Of a DNA stretch of 64,000 nt, positions 12,533 through 21,094 are shown piece by piece. The position numbers and the translations under genes are program-made. The stretch is taken from assembly GCA_965279205.1 (NCBI GenBank), contig OZ257144.1:3224001-3288000 (forward strand), read 5' to 3'. The notes under the pieces are model-generated. The model worked only from the letters and a program-made list of their open reading frames with translations. It was not told where the DNA came from and made no database searches. Position 1 is the first letter of the stretch, and each line of letters starts with the position of its first letter. Source of the stretch: UBA7672 sp965279205 (GTDB lineage Bacteria; Pseudomonadota; Alphaproteobacteria; Caulobacterales; Hyphomonadaceae).

Positions 12533-13284
12533 TTCAGATCCCGCATCGCCGCTGTCATGGTCGGACCGATCTCGTCGTGGAGCACAAGATCGGCCAGATC
12601 ATCGAGAGGCGTCTCGTCGCGGTTGAGGATCACGAGGCGAGCGCCATTGCGTTTGGCCTTGACCGGAAAGTGCGCGGCCGGCGTCACCACCAGCGAAGAA
12701 CCCAGCACCAGAAAGAGATCGCAGAGATGCGTCTCGGCGTCGGCGCGCAACATTGGCTCTTCCGGCATCTGCTGTCCGAACGAGATCGTGGCTGTCTTCA
12801 CCAGCTCGCCGCAGTCGCGGCACACCGGGATCCTGCCCTGATCGACGAAGACCGGCCGCAGCTCGTCCAGCTCGTACCGCAGCCCGCACGACAGGCATGT
12901 CGCGTAGCTTGCATTGCCGTGCAGCTCGACGACTTTCGACTCCGGTATGCCGGATGCCTGATGCAGGTTGTCGACATTCTGCGTGATGACGGCGGATGCC
13001 TTGCCACTGGCGATCAGGCGCGCAACGGCAAAGTGCCCGGCATTAGGTTCCTTGCCGACCCAGCCCGCGGCGCCGGAGAACACGCGCGTCCAGGCTTCGC
13101 GCCGCTTTGCTTCGCTGCCCACGAATTCCTGGAAGTAGATCGGCTTCATCTTCGACCACACGCCGCCAGGCGAGCGGAAATCCGGAATGCCGGACTCGGT
13201 CGAAATGCCGGCGCCGGTGAAGATCACGATGCGCGAGGCGGCGCGCAGCTGTTCAGCGAGGGCATCAGCGGGAGAAGTGGACAT
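12529..13284 (-). CDS. cobB: NAD-dependent protein deacylase, Sir2 family
   Basis: A 251-residue sirtuin with GAGISTESGIPDFR (about 22-35), the QNVDNLH loop (about 100-106), the catalytic His in ELHGNA, and a structural zinc site made of CLSC and CRDC (about 127-160). It removes acyl groups from lysines using NAD+, for example activating acetyl-CoA synthetase, in the cytosol. Size and motifs fit bacterial CobB-type enzymes. It is convergent with the preceding membrane protein gene; the two stops overlap. Confidence 0.92.
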   Translation of the reverse strand: MSTSPADALAEQLRAASRIVIFTGAGISTESGIPDFRSPGGVWSKMKPIYFQEFVGSEAKRREAWTRVFSGAAGWVGKEPNAGHFAVARLIASGKASAVITQNVDNLHQASGIPESKVVELHGNASYATCLSCGLRYELDELRPVFVDQGRIPVCRDCGELVKTATISFGQQMPEEPMLRADAETHLCDLFLVLGSSLVVTPAAHFPVKAKRNGARLVILNRDETPLDDLADLVLHDEIGPTMTAAMRDLN

Positions 13285-13335
13285 GCGCAGAGCATGTCCA
13301 AAACCTCCGCGCTTGCAAGCGGACCCGGTCCGGTG

Positions 13336-13836
13336 TCAGGCCGATGGCGGAGGCGGCTGGCTGGACGAAGCAGCCGGAACCGGCTCCGGCTTCTTTTTGA
13401 ACAGAAGAACCTTGGCCCCGTAGAACAACGCGATGGCGCCGAGCACGATCCAGAGCGAATAACCGAACACATAGTCCATGATCGGGATTTCGTATTTCGG
13501 CATGGGGCTAGGCAGGATACCGGCACCCTGCAGCTCGGCTGTCATTTCGTCGTCAAGCTGCCAGTAGTCTTCCGTTCCCGGTACGACGATCGCGAAGCCC
13601 TTCTCCTCGAGCCAGGCGCCGGCCCCGAACCAGTGGGTTATCGTGTGTGTGTCGAGCTCGATCCCCCTCGACCATTCCGGCGGCAGAGCGTCAGCCAGCT
13701 CCGCGGGCACCGTAAGAGCCTGGACCTTGTTGAAATTGTCCTCTTCGCCGAACCGTCCGAACCCGCGCGCCTCGGCGGCAGGGGTTATTGCTAGAAAGGC
13801 GGCGGCCAGAGCCGCCACAGCAAGAACGAGTTTCAT
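13336..13836 (-). CDS. Secreted, C-terminally membrane-anchored protein of unknown function
   Basis: A 166-residue protein with an N-terminal signal peptide (MKLVLAVAALAAAFLAITPAAEA), a soluble domain rich in acidic and aromatic residues (about 30-110, with HTITHWFGAGAWL) and a C-terminal transmembrane helix (YVFGYSLWIVLGAIALFYGAKVLLF) followed by Lys and Pro-rich tail. The ATG at 13836 has GGGGA upstream. I recognise no family. It lies 51 bases upstream-side of the sirtuin gene on the same strand and could be cotranscribed ahead of it. Confidence 0.65.
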   Translation of the reverse strand: MKLVLAVAALAAAFLAITPAAEARGFGRFGEEDNFNKVQALTVPAELADALPPEWSRGIELDTHTITHWFGAGAWLEEKGFAIVVPGTEDYWQLDDEMTAELQGAGILPSPMPKYEIPIMDYVFGYSLWIVLGAIALFYGAKVLLFKKKPEPVPAASSSQPPPPSA

Positions 13837-14049
13837 GGTGTCGTCCCCAAAATATCCGCGCGTCCCGGCGCGCGATGACAGTGCCGCCAGACCGCCGCGC
13901 GAGCAAGCAGGGGCGCTCAAGAATCGCGCGTGGATTCAATGGATGGCGCGTGCTTGCCGTCCGCACTGGATTTCTGATTCGCCTTTCGCCTGACTGTGGA
14001 GCTATTGTGGATAAGCGCAGAACGCGCGCGGTGGGGAGTGTGTGGCGTC

Positions 14050-14298
14050 ATGAAGCTGAGTGATGTGCTGGATCATGACAGGTTGCTGCTCGTCGTCTGC
14101 CACGACTGCACCGCCCGTACCCCGCTCGATCCCGCGCCCGTCGCGCTGCGCATCGGCGTCCATGCCCACATCGCCGACATCGAGACGGACGTGATCTGCC
14201 CGGCCTGCGGGTCCGAGGACATCGCCCTCAGAACCTTCTCGCCGATCGACAAGAGCCCGATTGAAGCAAGCCACCTGGAGCAGCGCGAAAGCGCCTGA
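14050..14298 (+). CDS. Small zinc-ribbon-like protein
   Basis: An 82-residue protein with two CxxC knuckles (CHDC near residue 18 and CPAC near residue 55) that could bind one zinc. The rest is a short hydrophilic beta-rich sequence. The ATG at 14050 starts MKLSDVLDHDR. No family name can be assigned; such stand-alone ribbons are common alphaproteobacterial hypotheticals. It precedes the crotonase gene by about 100 bases. Confidence 0.6.
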   Translation: MKLSDVLDHDRLLLVVCHDCTARTPLDPAPVALRIGVHAHIADIETDVICPACGSEDIALRTFSPIDKSPIEASHLEQRESA

Positions 14299-14403
14299 CT
14301 TTCGCAGGGTCAGTGCGTGAGTTCCGCCGCCCGAAAGCCGGTACGCTTGCGCCAGCTAGCCCGCAGTCCTATCCCTGATCGAAAGACATTAGGGAGACGC
14401 GCC

Positions 14404-15201
14404 ATGGCCGACCTTCTCGAGACGAAACAGGATGGCGTCGCTGTCCTCACCATGAACCGTCCAGAGGCGCGCAACGCTCTTTCCACCGCCATGCTCGACG
14501 GGCTGCTTGAAGCACTGCCGCGCCTCGCATCGGATACCTCCGTAGGCGCAGTGGTCATCACCGGCGCGGGCGGCGCCTTCTGCGCTGGCGGCGACGTCAA
14601 AGGGTTCGCCAAAACCGACGGCGGCGCCAATCACGGCCGCACGCCGGAAGAAGCCGCCTACGACCTCCGCCGCCGGATGGAAGTCTCACGCTGGCTACAC
14701 GACATGCCGAAGATCACCATTGCCTCCATCCCCGGCGCAGCCGCTGGCGCTGGCCTCTCGATCGCCCTCGCCTGCGATTTCCGTGTCGCCGCACGCGGCG
14801 CGAAGATCACCACCGCCTTCGCCAAGGTCGGCTTGTCCGGCGATTTCGGCGGGACCTATTTCCTGTCGCAACTGGTCGGCGTTGCAAAGGCGAAGGAGCT
14901 CTACCTCCTCTCGGACGTGATCCTGGCAGAGGAAGCCGAGCGACTTGGCATCGTCAACCGCGCCGTCGACCCGAAGGAACTCGAAGCCGAGACGATGACG
15001 CTCGCGAAACGCTTCGCCAACGGCCCGCGCATCACGCTCGGCCTGATGAAGAAGAACCTCAACACCGCCGAGCGTGGCGACCTCGTCCTCTCCTTCGACA
15101 CCGAAGCGCTCAACCACTCCCGCTCCGCCCAGACGGCTGACCACGCCGAAGCCTCGAAAGCCTTTGTCGAGAAGCGCGCGCCGGTCTTCCAGGGCCGCTA
15201 G
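14404..15201 (+). CDS. Enoyl-CoA hydratase/isomerase family protein (PaaG-like active site)
   Basis: A 265-residue crotonase-fold protein with the oxyanion-hole segments (AFCAGGDVKGF and IPGAAAGAGLSIALACDFRVAA). The two catalytic glutamates of true enoyl-CoA hydratases are absent: the first position is Ser in GLSIAL and the second is in AFAKVGL. Instead GLSGDFGGTYF carries an Asp at the place used by PaaG-type epoxyphenylacetyl-CoA/enoyl-CoA isomerases. An isomerase role is therefore likelier than hydration. GGGAG precedes the ATG at 14404. A decayed copy of this gene's 3' end follows the next gene (15786-15916). Confidence 0.88.
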   Translation: MADLLETKQDGVAVLTMNRPEARNALSTAMLDGLLEALPRLASDTSVGAVVITGAGGAFCAGGDVKGFAKTDGGANHGRTPEEAAYDLRRRMEVSRWLHDMPKITIASIPGAAAGAGLSIALACDFRVAARGAKITTAFAKVGLSGDFGGTYFLSQLVGVAKAKELYLLSDVILAEEAERLGIVNRAVDPKELEAETMTLAKRFANGPRITLGLMKKNLNTAERGDLVLSFDTEALNHSRSAQTADHAEASKAFVEKRAPVFQGR

Positions 15202-15215
15202 TTCCAGGACTGTTG

Positions 15216-15782
15216 ATGACCGCGGGCCAGCCCATCGACTTTCCGAACTTTGCGTTCGCGGACGATGTGCTGGACGGGAGCGGCATCAACGCTCTCATCG
15301 CCCACTGCGACGCGAAGGGCGCCGAAGGCATGGTTGCCGATGGCGCGATTGTCTCGAAGGTCCGCCGCTCCAACATCGCCTGGGTCCCGCGCTCGGGCGA
15401 GTATGAGGGGCTTTACGATCACATCTGGAATATCGCCCAGGCCTTCAACAGCCGCTATTTCGGCTTCGAGCTCACCGGTTTTCACAGCGAAATGCAGGTC
15501 GCGCGTTACGACGCGGCGCGTGAAGGCGGTTATGACTGGCACACCGATTTCGGCCCCGGCGCCCAGTCGCGCAAGCTCAGCCTCTCCATACAGCTCAGCG
15601 CGCCGGACGGCTATGAAGGCGGCGATCTCGAATTCGATGTCGGGATGGGACCAAAAAGCGCCGGCCGCGCGTGCGGGCTTGCCATCGCCTTCCCCAGCTT
15701 TATCCGCCACCGCGTGACGCCGGTGACCAGGGGCGTCCGCTACAGTCTCGTCGCCTGGCTCAGCGGACCGCATTTTCGCTGA
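15216..15782 (+). CDS. 2-oxoglutarate/Fe(II)-dependent oxygenase (PKHD-type)
   Basis: A 188-residue double-stranded beta-helix oxygenase. The iron ligands are visible as HTD (about His109, Asp111) and the distal His in RHRVTPV (about 165), with the 2-oxoglutarate-binding Arg in RGVRYSL about ten residues later. These match the prolyl-4-hydroxylase/PKHX family. The target is unknown. It begins 14 bases after the crotonase stop; the ATG at 15216 follows a weak AGGA and an in-frame TTG lies just before it. Confidence 0.87.
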   Translation: MTAGQPIDFPNFAFADDVLDGSGINALIAHCDAKGAEGMVADGAIVSKVRRSNIAWVPRSGEYEGLYDHIWNIAQAFNSRYFGFELTGFHSEMQVARYDAAREGGYDWHTDFGPGAQSRKLSLSIQLSAPDGYEGGDLEFDVGMGPKSAGRACGLAIAFPSFIRHRVTPVTRGVRYSLVAWLSGPHFR

Positions 15783-15785
15783 TGC

Positions 15786-15916
15786 CTGGTCGTCCGCAAA
15801 AGAACTCGAGACCGAAACGATGTTGCTGGCGAAACGCCCCCGCCCGGACGACTGGCCACGCGGAAGCGGCCAGGGCTGTCGTTGAAAAACACGCACCTGC
15901 CTTCAAGAGCAGGTAA
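15786..15916 (+). pseudogene. Remnant of a second crotonase gene (3' end only)
   Basis: Bases 15790-15837 encode ELETETMLLAKR, matching ELEAETMTLAKR of the intact crotonase upstream, and 15849-15916 encode GHAEAARAVVEKHAPAFKSR plus stop, matching DHAEASKAFVEKRAPVFQGR at its C-terminus. About 110 bases between the two pieces are missing. It is the trace of a duplicated or paralogous gene that once lay downstream of the oxygenase. Confidence 0.8.
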
Positions 15917-16027
15917 TTTTTCGGCGGCGACAGGGAATCTGCCTCAGTATCTGCAAGATTTTGCCTGCAAACGGCGGTAGCGCCGTACCCGTTGCCGGGT
16001 TAGGGACGTGCCGTTCGGGGAGCCCAC

Positions 16028-17440
16028 ATGCGTCTCGTTATGTCGTCCATGAAAGCACTTCTGATCGCGTCAGCGGCTGTCGCCTTTGCCATGCCGGCGA
16101 CCGCGCAGATCGTACTCGGCGGCGAGCCGGTCGCCACGCCCGGTGTTGCGGCGGCGCCGCTGCGTCTCGACCCCGACGCGGCCAACGCGCAACCCGTTGC
16201 GATCGCGATTCCGGATTTCGATGTAGACTCCGACGCCGCGCAAGATCTTGCGGGGAAAATCTCCGGTATTGTCCGTGCGGATCTCGCTTCCTCTGGGCTG
16301 TTCCGCATCGTCGACAAGGCAGCGTTCGCAGAAGCCGACGTGAATATCGGCATTACACCGCAATATGGCGGATGGGCCTCGATGGGTACGCGCGCGCTCG
16401 TGGTCGGCAGCATCGTTTCCGGCAGTTCGCTCACCGTACAGTTCCGTCTGTTCGATACCGTGGGCGCGAGCCAGATCGTCGGCACGCAATACACTGTGCC
16501 AACCCAGGAGAACTGGCGCCGCGTCGCGCACAAGATAGCCGACGACATCTACAGGCAGATCACCGGCAAGGACGGCTATTTCGACAGTCGCATCACTTTC
16601 CTTCACGAGGACGCGGACGGCAAACGTACGCTCGGCATGATCGACCAGGATGGCGCGAACAGCGAAACGCTGCTCAAGACCGTCCTCAACCTTCAGGCGC
16701 CTCACGTTTCCCCGTCGACGATGACCGTGGTCTATTCGGGCCTTGCTCCCATTCCGAACAAGCCGACCGGCGCCCAGCAAACAACGGTGCTGTATGACGT
16801 CGCCTCCGGCCGCCGCGAGCCGCTGATCAGCTCTACCTCACAGCCCAATCCCGACGCGGTATTCTCGCCCGATGGCAGGTCGATCCTGTTCAGCCGCGGC
16901 CAGGATGCAGCCAGCGACATCTATCTGTTCGATCTTGCGAAGCGCAGCGAGAAGATGATCGCCGCCTCGCCCGCCGCTGACACGACGCCGACCATGTCGC
17001 CCGATGGCAAGACGGTTGCCTTCATCTCTGGCGTCATAGGCTCGACGCAGATCTACACAGCGCGCATCGACGGCGCAGACCAGACCTGCCCCGATGGCTC
17101 GACTGCAAAGCTGTGCCGCATCTCGTCCGGCCAGGATGCCTATACCTTCCCGGTGTGGTCGCCGGACGGAAAGTTCATCGCCTTCTCGAAAGCGGCTGGC
17201 ATTAGCGTCCGCATCGGCGTCATGGCGCCTGACGGCAAAGGTGAACGCCTGCTGACCGATGGCTCCTTCGACGGCACGCCCTCCTGGTCGCCCAACAGTC
17301 GCGTCATCGCCTTCGCACGCACGCCTGCAGTCGATGCCGCTTCGCAACTGTGGACCGTTGACGTGGCCGGCCGCAACGTACGTCAGATCCCGACGCCGAT
17401 GGGCGCCGTCGAACCCCACTGGGGTCCGCTGCAGAAATGA
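16028..17440 (+). CDS. tolB: Tol-Pal system beta-propeller protein TolB
   Basis: A 470-residue periplasmic protein with signal peptide (cleavage near PATAQ), the TolB N-terminal domain (about 40-165) and a six-bladed propeller of PD40/WD40-like repeats, each with SPDG (for example FSPDGRSILFS, MSPDGKTVAFIS, WSPDGKFIAFS). TolB links Pal to the inner-membrane TolQRA complex during outer-membrane constriction. The other tol-pal genes are not adjacent in this window, whereas they normally are; only the ABC transporter follows, with an ATGA overlap. GGGGAG precedes the ATG. Confidence 0.93.
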   Translation: MRLVMSSMKALLIASAAVAFAMPATAQIVLGGEPVATPGVAAAPLRLDPDAANAQPVAIAIPDFDVDSDAAQDLAGKISGIVRADLASSGLFRIVDKAAFAEADVNIGITPQYGGWASMGTRALVVGSIVSGSSLTVQFRLFDTVGASQIVGTQYTVPTQENWRRVAHKIADDIYRQITGKDGYFDSRITFLHEDADGKRTLGMIDQDGANSETLLKTVLNLQAPHVSPSTMTVVYSGLAPIPNKPTGAQQTTVLYDVASGRREPLISSTSQPNPDAVFSPDGRSILFSRGQDAASDIYLFDLAKRSEKMIAASPAADTTPTMSPDGKTVAFISGVIGSTQIYTARIDGADQTCPDGSTAKLCRISSGQDAYTFPVWSPDGKFIAFSKAAGISVRIGVMAPDGKGERLLTDGSFDGTPSWSPNSRVIAFARTPAVDAASQLWTVDVAGRNVRQIPTPMGAVEPHWGPLQK

Positions 17441-18336
17441 CGGCAGCGCTCGAGACGTTTGCTCTCGGCAAATCGTTTGGCGCAGGCGCCCGCGCAGTCA
17501 CGGCGCTTCACGCACTTGACCTCTCGATCCCGAAAGGTGTTGTCTACGGCGTTCTCGGTCCGAACGGTGCGGGCAAGAGCACGCTGCTGAGGCTTGTGCT
17601 GGGCCTGGTCCGACCCAGCCGCGGCAATCTCCGCCTGCTGGGCGAACAGAATGTGGACGCCAGAGTGCTCCGCCGCGTCGGCGCGCTGATCGAGTCGCCG
17701 GCGCTCTATCCATTTCTCACCGCACGCGACACGCTTCACATGCTGGCGCAGGTCTCGGGCTTCAGCGAACCGGGTCGCGCGGAGGCCGTGCTGGAGCGCG
17801 TCGGCCTGACAGAGGCCGCCCATCGCAAGGTCCGCACTTTCTCCATGGGCATGAAGCAACGCCTTGGCCTTGCAGCCGCGCTTCTTGCGCGCCCGGAGCT
17901 TCTCATCCTCGACGAGCCGACCAATGGCCTCGACCCGGCCGGCATCCAGGAAATGCGGGCGCTGGTGCGCGACCTCGTCGACAAGGATGGCGTTACCATC
18001 ATCTTGTCGAGCCATCTGCTCGATGAAGTCGAGAAGGTCTGCGACCGGGTCGCCATTCTTGATCATGGCAAACTCATCGTCGAGGGCGCTATCAACGACC
18101 TGCGTGGCGGCCAGGGTTCATTCTTCATCAATGCGTCACCGGTCGAAACGGCTCTTCGTGTCGCCGGCTCGCGCGGCCGCGCTCACAACAGCGGGCTTCT
18201 TGTCGATCTCCCCCGTGACGGCGCACCTGCCTTCATTCGCGAACTCGTGGCCGCGAATGTCGATATCTTCGAGGCGCGATGGGTGGAGTCGACTCTTGAG
18301 GAAGTCTTCCTCTCACGCACAGGCGCCGCGCAATGA
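17437..18336 (+). CDS. ABC transporter ATP-binding protein (BcrA-type exporter)
   Basis: A 299-residue ATPase with Walker A GPNGAGKST (about 42-50), the signature FSMGMKQRLGLA, Walker B LLILDEPTNGLDP and the H-loop SSHLLDE. The roughly 75-residue C-terminal extension fits bacitracin/antibiotic-resistance type ABC-2 exporters. Its start overlaps the tolB stop as ATGA and its own stop overlaps the permease start the same way, so the three genes are translationally coupled. Confidence 0.93.
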   Translation: MTAALETFALGKSFGAGARAVTALHALDLSIPKGVVYGVLGPNGAGKSTLLRLVLGLVRPSRGNLRLLGEQNVDARVLRRVGALIESPALYPFLTARDTLHMLAQVSGFSEPGRAEAVLERVGLTEAAHRKVRTFSMGMKQRLGLAAALLARPELLILDEPTNGLDPAGIQEMRALVRDLVDKDGVTIILSSHLLDEVEKVCDRVAILDHGKLIVEGAINDLRGGQGSFFINASPVETALRVAGSRGRAHNSGLLVDLPRDGAPAFIRELVAANVDIFEARWVESTLEEVFLSRTGAAQ

Positions 18337-19157
18337 TCCTGCAGGCGCTTCGGGCGGAACTGTTCAAGCTGAGGAAGAACCGCTGGACCGCGTTCTGGGC
18401 GTTCGGCTTCATGCCACTGTTCACGCTTGCCGGCGGACTCGTCGAGGAGACGCTGTCGCGCTTCTCCGTGTTTGCGCAGATGCTGGCCTACGCGGCGCCG
18501 ATCTCATCGGTGTTCAACGGCCTGAGTTCACTCTCCAATCCTGTCACGCAGATCTTTCCCGTCGTCGGCGCAGCAACGCTCTTTGCGGGCGAGTATCGCT
18601 GGGAGACGTGGCGGGCCATCCTGCCGCGCACCGAACGAACCCCGATGATGCTGGCGAAGATATTGGCTTTCGCGATCGCGACGGCCCTGTCGATCATCGC
18701 CTGTGGCGTTTGCGGCCTGCTCGTCGGCTTCTATGACGCCTTCCTGGTTGGCAGCGCTGACTGGCCTGCATCCGGCGCGGGCGCCGTGACGCTGGCGCTC
18801 GTGGTCGCTTTTCTCGCTACCTTCCTGCAGGTCATGACGGCCGGCGGCATCGCTCTGCTGATCTCTGTCCTGAGCCGCTCCGGCATGGCTGCGATTGTCG
18901 GAACACTTGTTCTGCTGGTGGCGCTCGAACTGGCCTCTATCCGCTTCCGCCTGCCGGATGCGGAACCCTTTGCGTCGCTCTTTCCCAATCTTGCCGGCCG
19001 GGGCGTGCGGGAGTTTGCCTATTCGATCTCAGGCGATCCTGACGCCGTGGGCATGCAGCTCGCCCTGCCCGGCGCGATCTCGTTGATCGCGTGGTTCCTC
19101 GCGCTCAGCACAGCGGCGCTGGCGGTCTTCCGCCGCCAGGACCTGTCGCGAGAATAG
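18333..19157 (+). CDS. ABC-2 type transporter permease
   Basis: A 274-residue membrane protein with about six hydrophobic segments (near 20-40, 60-80, 110-135, 150-180, 190-210 and 240-262), starting MILQALRAELFKLRKNRW, the typical cytoplasmic lead of ABC-2 permeases. It pairs with the ATPase immediately upstream (ATGA overlap). The exported substrate is unknown. The gene converges with the multidomain monooxygenase gene five bases downstream. Confidence 0.9.
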   Translation: MILQALRAELFKLRKNRWTAFWAFGFMPLFTLAGGLVEETLSRFSVFAQMLAYAAPISSVFNGLSSLSNPVTQIFPVVGAATLFAGEYRWETWRAILPRTERTPMMLAKILAFAIATALSIIACGVCGLLVGFYDAFLVGSADWPASGAGAVTLALVVAFLATFLQVMTAGGIALLISVLSRSGMAAIVGTLVLLVALELASIRFRLPDAEPFASLFPNLAGRGVREFAYSISGDPDAVGMQLALPGAISLIAWFLALSTAALAVFRRQDLSRE

Positions 19158-19162
19158 GATCC

Positions 19163-21094
19163 CTAGTTCGCGGGCTTTGCTGCTGCGTCGGCTGGACGGG
19201 CGCGCGGGGCCATGGCGGCGAAGTACTCCGCCTTGTCCAGCCCGCCATCATGGTTCGCATCCATCACGGCGAAGTTCACCTTGAGCTTCTCGAACCGTTT
19301 TCCGCGCAGCTCGTCCGGCTGGATCTTCCGGTCGATGTTGTCGTCGAGCACGCTGAAGCCGATCGATCGGGTGATCGCGGCCTGGACGTCGTCCTTCGGG
19401 TGTTCGCGATCCTCGCCGACGATCTTGTAGTGAAGATAGGTGAACAGCATTTCCTCGAAGGTCTGCTCGCCGAACGCCACATTGACCTTCGGATCCGGGT
19501 TCGACCGATTGTTCGGCGAATTGTCGAAGATGTAGTCGGCGATCATGATCGAGCCCGCCGGAATCGGCAGCCAGTCTTCGAACACATATTCGCGCTGCCA
19601 GTTGAAGTCGTAGCGCGGCTGGTTGTGCAGGATCTTCTCCGTGCCATCCGGATAGCGCACCGTCAGGCGCGTGGCGTAGCCGCGCGCGTGCGCGTGCGGG
19701 CGTACTGCGTACAGCAGCACGTCCGCCGGAAACTCGACATAGCCGCGCTCGTGCCGGCGGCCATCGCCGGCCGGAATCTCGATCGAGAAGTCGGCGATGC
19801 CGAGCTGGCGCAGAATGTTGTTCGGCGGCTCCTTGGCATAATAGAAGCCGACCTGGGTCTTGTCGGTCTGCGCCTTGCCGTTCGGCGTGTAGTGCATCTG
19901 GAAGACGAAGTTGCCGCCGGCGCCGACCTTGTTTCCGGTGTCAGCGGGATAGCGCGTCGGGTCGGATCCCGGGCCCCAGCCGCCGGTGTCGACATCCCAG
20001 CCCTGCCCCATCGATGTCTTGCCGTCGGGATTCCAGCCGGCGACGATGTGGTGCACGGCGGTCGACGCGCTCGGATGATAGGCGACCGCCTTCAGGAATT
20101 TTGCTTCCTTGGTCGGGTTCGGCACAACGAAGTGTTCGTAAGGCAGCACGCCGCTCGCCGGGATCGCAAACTCCGGCAGGTTGAGGATCACATCCGGTTT
20201 GCCGAACGGCCATTCCGGAGCGGTGTAGGCCATCTTCGCAAGCGGATCATCGCCCTCGCCGCGCGGCGCGCCTGCCTCGACCCAGTTCACCAGTGTCAGA
20301 AGCTTTGTGTCCGACAGGCTCATGTCGTTCTTGAACTTCGCACCGTGACGGTCGGCCTGATAGGGCGGCATGCGCTTGGTGCGCAGTGCTTCGCGGATCG
20401 TCGGCGCCATCGCCTTCACGATGTCGTAGCTGTCCATGGCGAACGGCGCGACGCCGCCCTCGGTGTGGCAGGCCACACATTTGTCGGCGAGGATCGGGGC
20501 GACATCCTTCGCATATGAGATCTTCGCGAACTGCGCCGCCTTGGCGCGGTCCGGGAAGTCGATCGCCGCGCCCTTGACCGATGCTTCCGTCACTGCAGGG
20601 GCCTTGCCTGCCAGCACGGCGTCAAGCGCCGGTGCGAGGCCGGTGTCGGGTCCATGATAGGCGACGGTCCAGGTTTTCGTGTTGATCACGAACACTTCGC
20701 CCGTCGAACTGACACCGAGCGACCGGCCAACCAGCTGCAAGCTGTCGTCCAGGACGGGCATCTCTCCAGGCTTCTTGAGGTCGCCAATCGCCTGAGCCGG
20801 CCCGCGAGCGGAATTCAGCGCGAAGAATGCAACCCCCTTGCCCTCATAGGCGCCACGAAGCTTCTCGACCGCCGCCACTGCGCTTGCGCCGCTCTTGCCG
20901 GTCACGATGACTACGGCGGGATTGGTCCTGTAGTAGTAAAGTTCGTGCGCCACGCCCTGCTGGTCGGTCAGCGTGAAGTTGTCGACGCGCATTCCCGCAA
21001 GCTTCGGCGTATTCACAACCGCGGTCGCCGACATGGCCAGCGCCGCCACCGCAACGCCCGCAACCAATCCTGTCCAGATGAGGCGCGTCTTCAT
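19163..21094 (-). CDS. Secreted redoxin-like / cytochrome c / dicopper monooxygenase-like / EF-hand protein (paralogue 1)
   Basis: A 643-residue exported protein. Domains in order: signal peptide (1-27); thioredoxin-fold redoxin domain (about 35-165) lacking any CxxC; cytochrome c module with CVACH (about 206-210) and likely distal Met in KRMPPY (about 241); a PHM/DBM-type type-II copper monooxygenase region (about 310-560) with HH in AVHHIV (about 347), H in QMHYTP (about 399), HxH in PHAHARG (about 465) and the Met in EEML (about 546), so both copper sites appear intact; a C-terminal EF hand, DANHDGGLDKAE (about 610). It probably hydroxylates or otherwise oxidises a substrate in the periplasm, with heme passing electrons. 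It diverges from iorAB and has a paralogue at 24562. Confidence 0.85.
   Translation of the reverse strand: MKTRLIWTGLVAGVAVAALAMSATAVVNTPKLAGMRVDNFTLTDQQGVAHELYYYRTNPAVVIVTGKSGASAVAAVEKLRGAYEGKGVAFFALNSARGPAQAIGDLKKPGEMPVLDDSLQLVGRSLGVSSTGEVFVINTKTWTVAYHGPDTGLAPALDAVLAGKAPAVTEASVKGAAIDFPDRAKAAQFAKISYAKDVAPILADKCVACHTEGGVAPFAMDSYDIVKAMAPTIREALRTKRMPPYQADRHGAKFKNDMSLSDTKLLTLVNWVEAGAPRGEGDDPLAKMAYTAPEWPFGKPDVILNLPEFAIPASGVLPYEHFVVPNPTKEAKFLKAVAYHPSASTAVHHIVAGWNPDGKTSMGQGWDVDTGGWGPGSDPTRYPADTGNKVGAGGNFVFQMHYTPNGKAQTDKTQVGFYYAKEPPNNILRQLGIADFSIEIPAGDGRRHERGYVEFPADVLLYAVRPHAHARGYATRLTVRYPDGTEKILHNQPRYDFNWQREYVFEDWLPIPAGSIMIADYIFDNSPNNRSNPDPKVNVAFGEQTFEEMLFTYLHYKIVGEDREHPKDDVQAAITRSIGFSVLDDNIDRKIQPDELRGKRFEKLKVNFAVMDANHDGGLDKAEYFAAMAPRARPADAAAKPAN

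Noticed and set aside
11785..13794. 669-codon plus-strand frame across the sirtuin and neighbours
   Set aside because: Spans four confident genes on both strands and has shadow-frame composition.
14006..14014. DnaA-box-like TGTGGATAA (also at 31203-31211)
   Set aside because: Single isolated boxes without clustering, AT-rich unwinding region or origin-linked genes; not an origin.
19091..20518. 475-codon frame antisense to the first monooxygenase-like gene
   Set aside because: Opposes a gene with intact CxxCH and copper motifs; composition is shadow-like.
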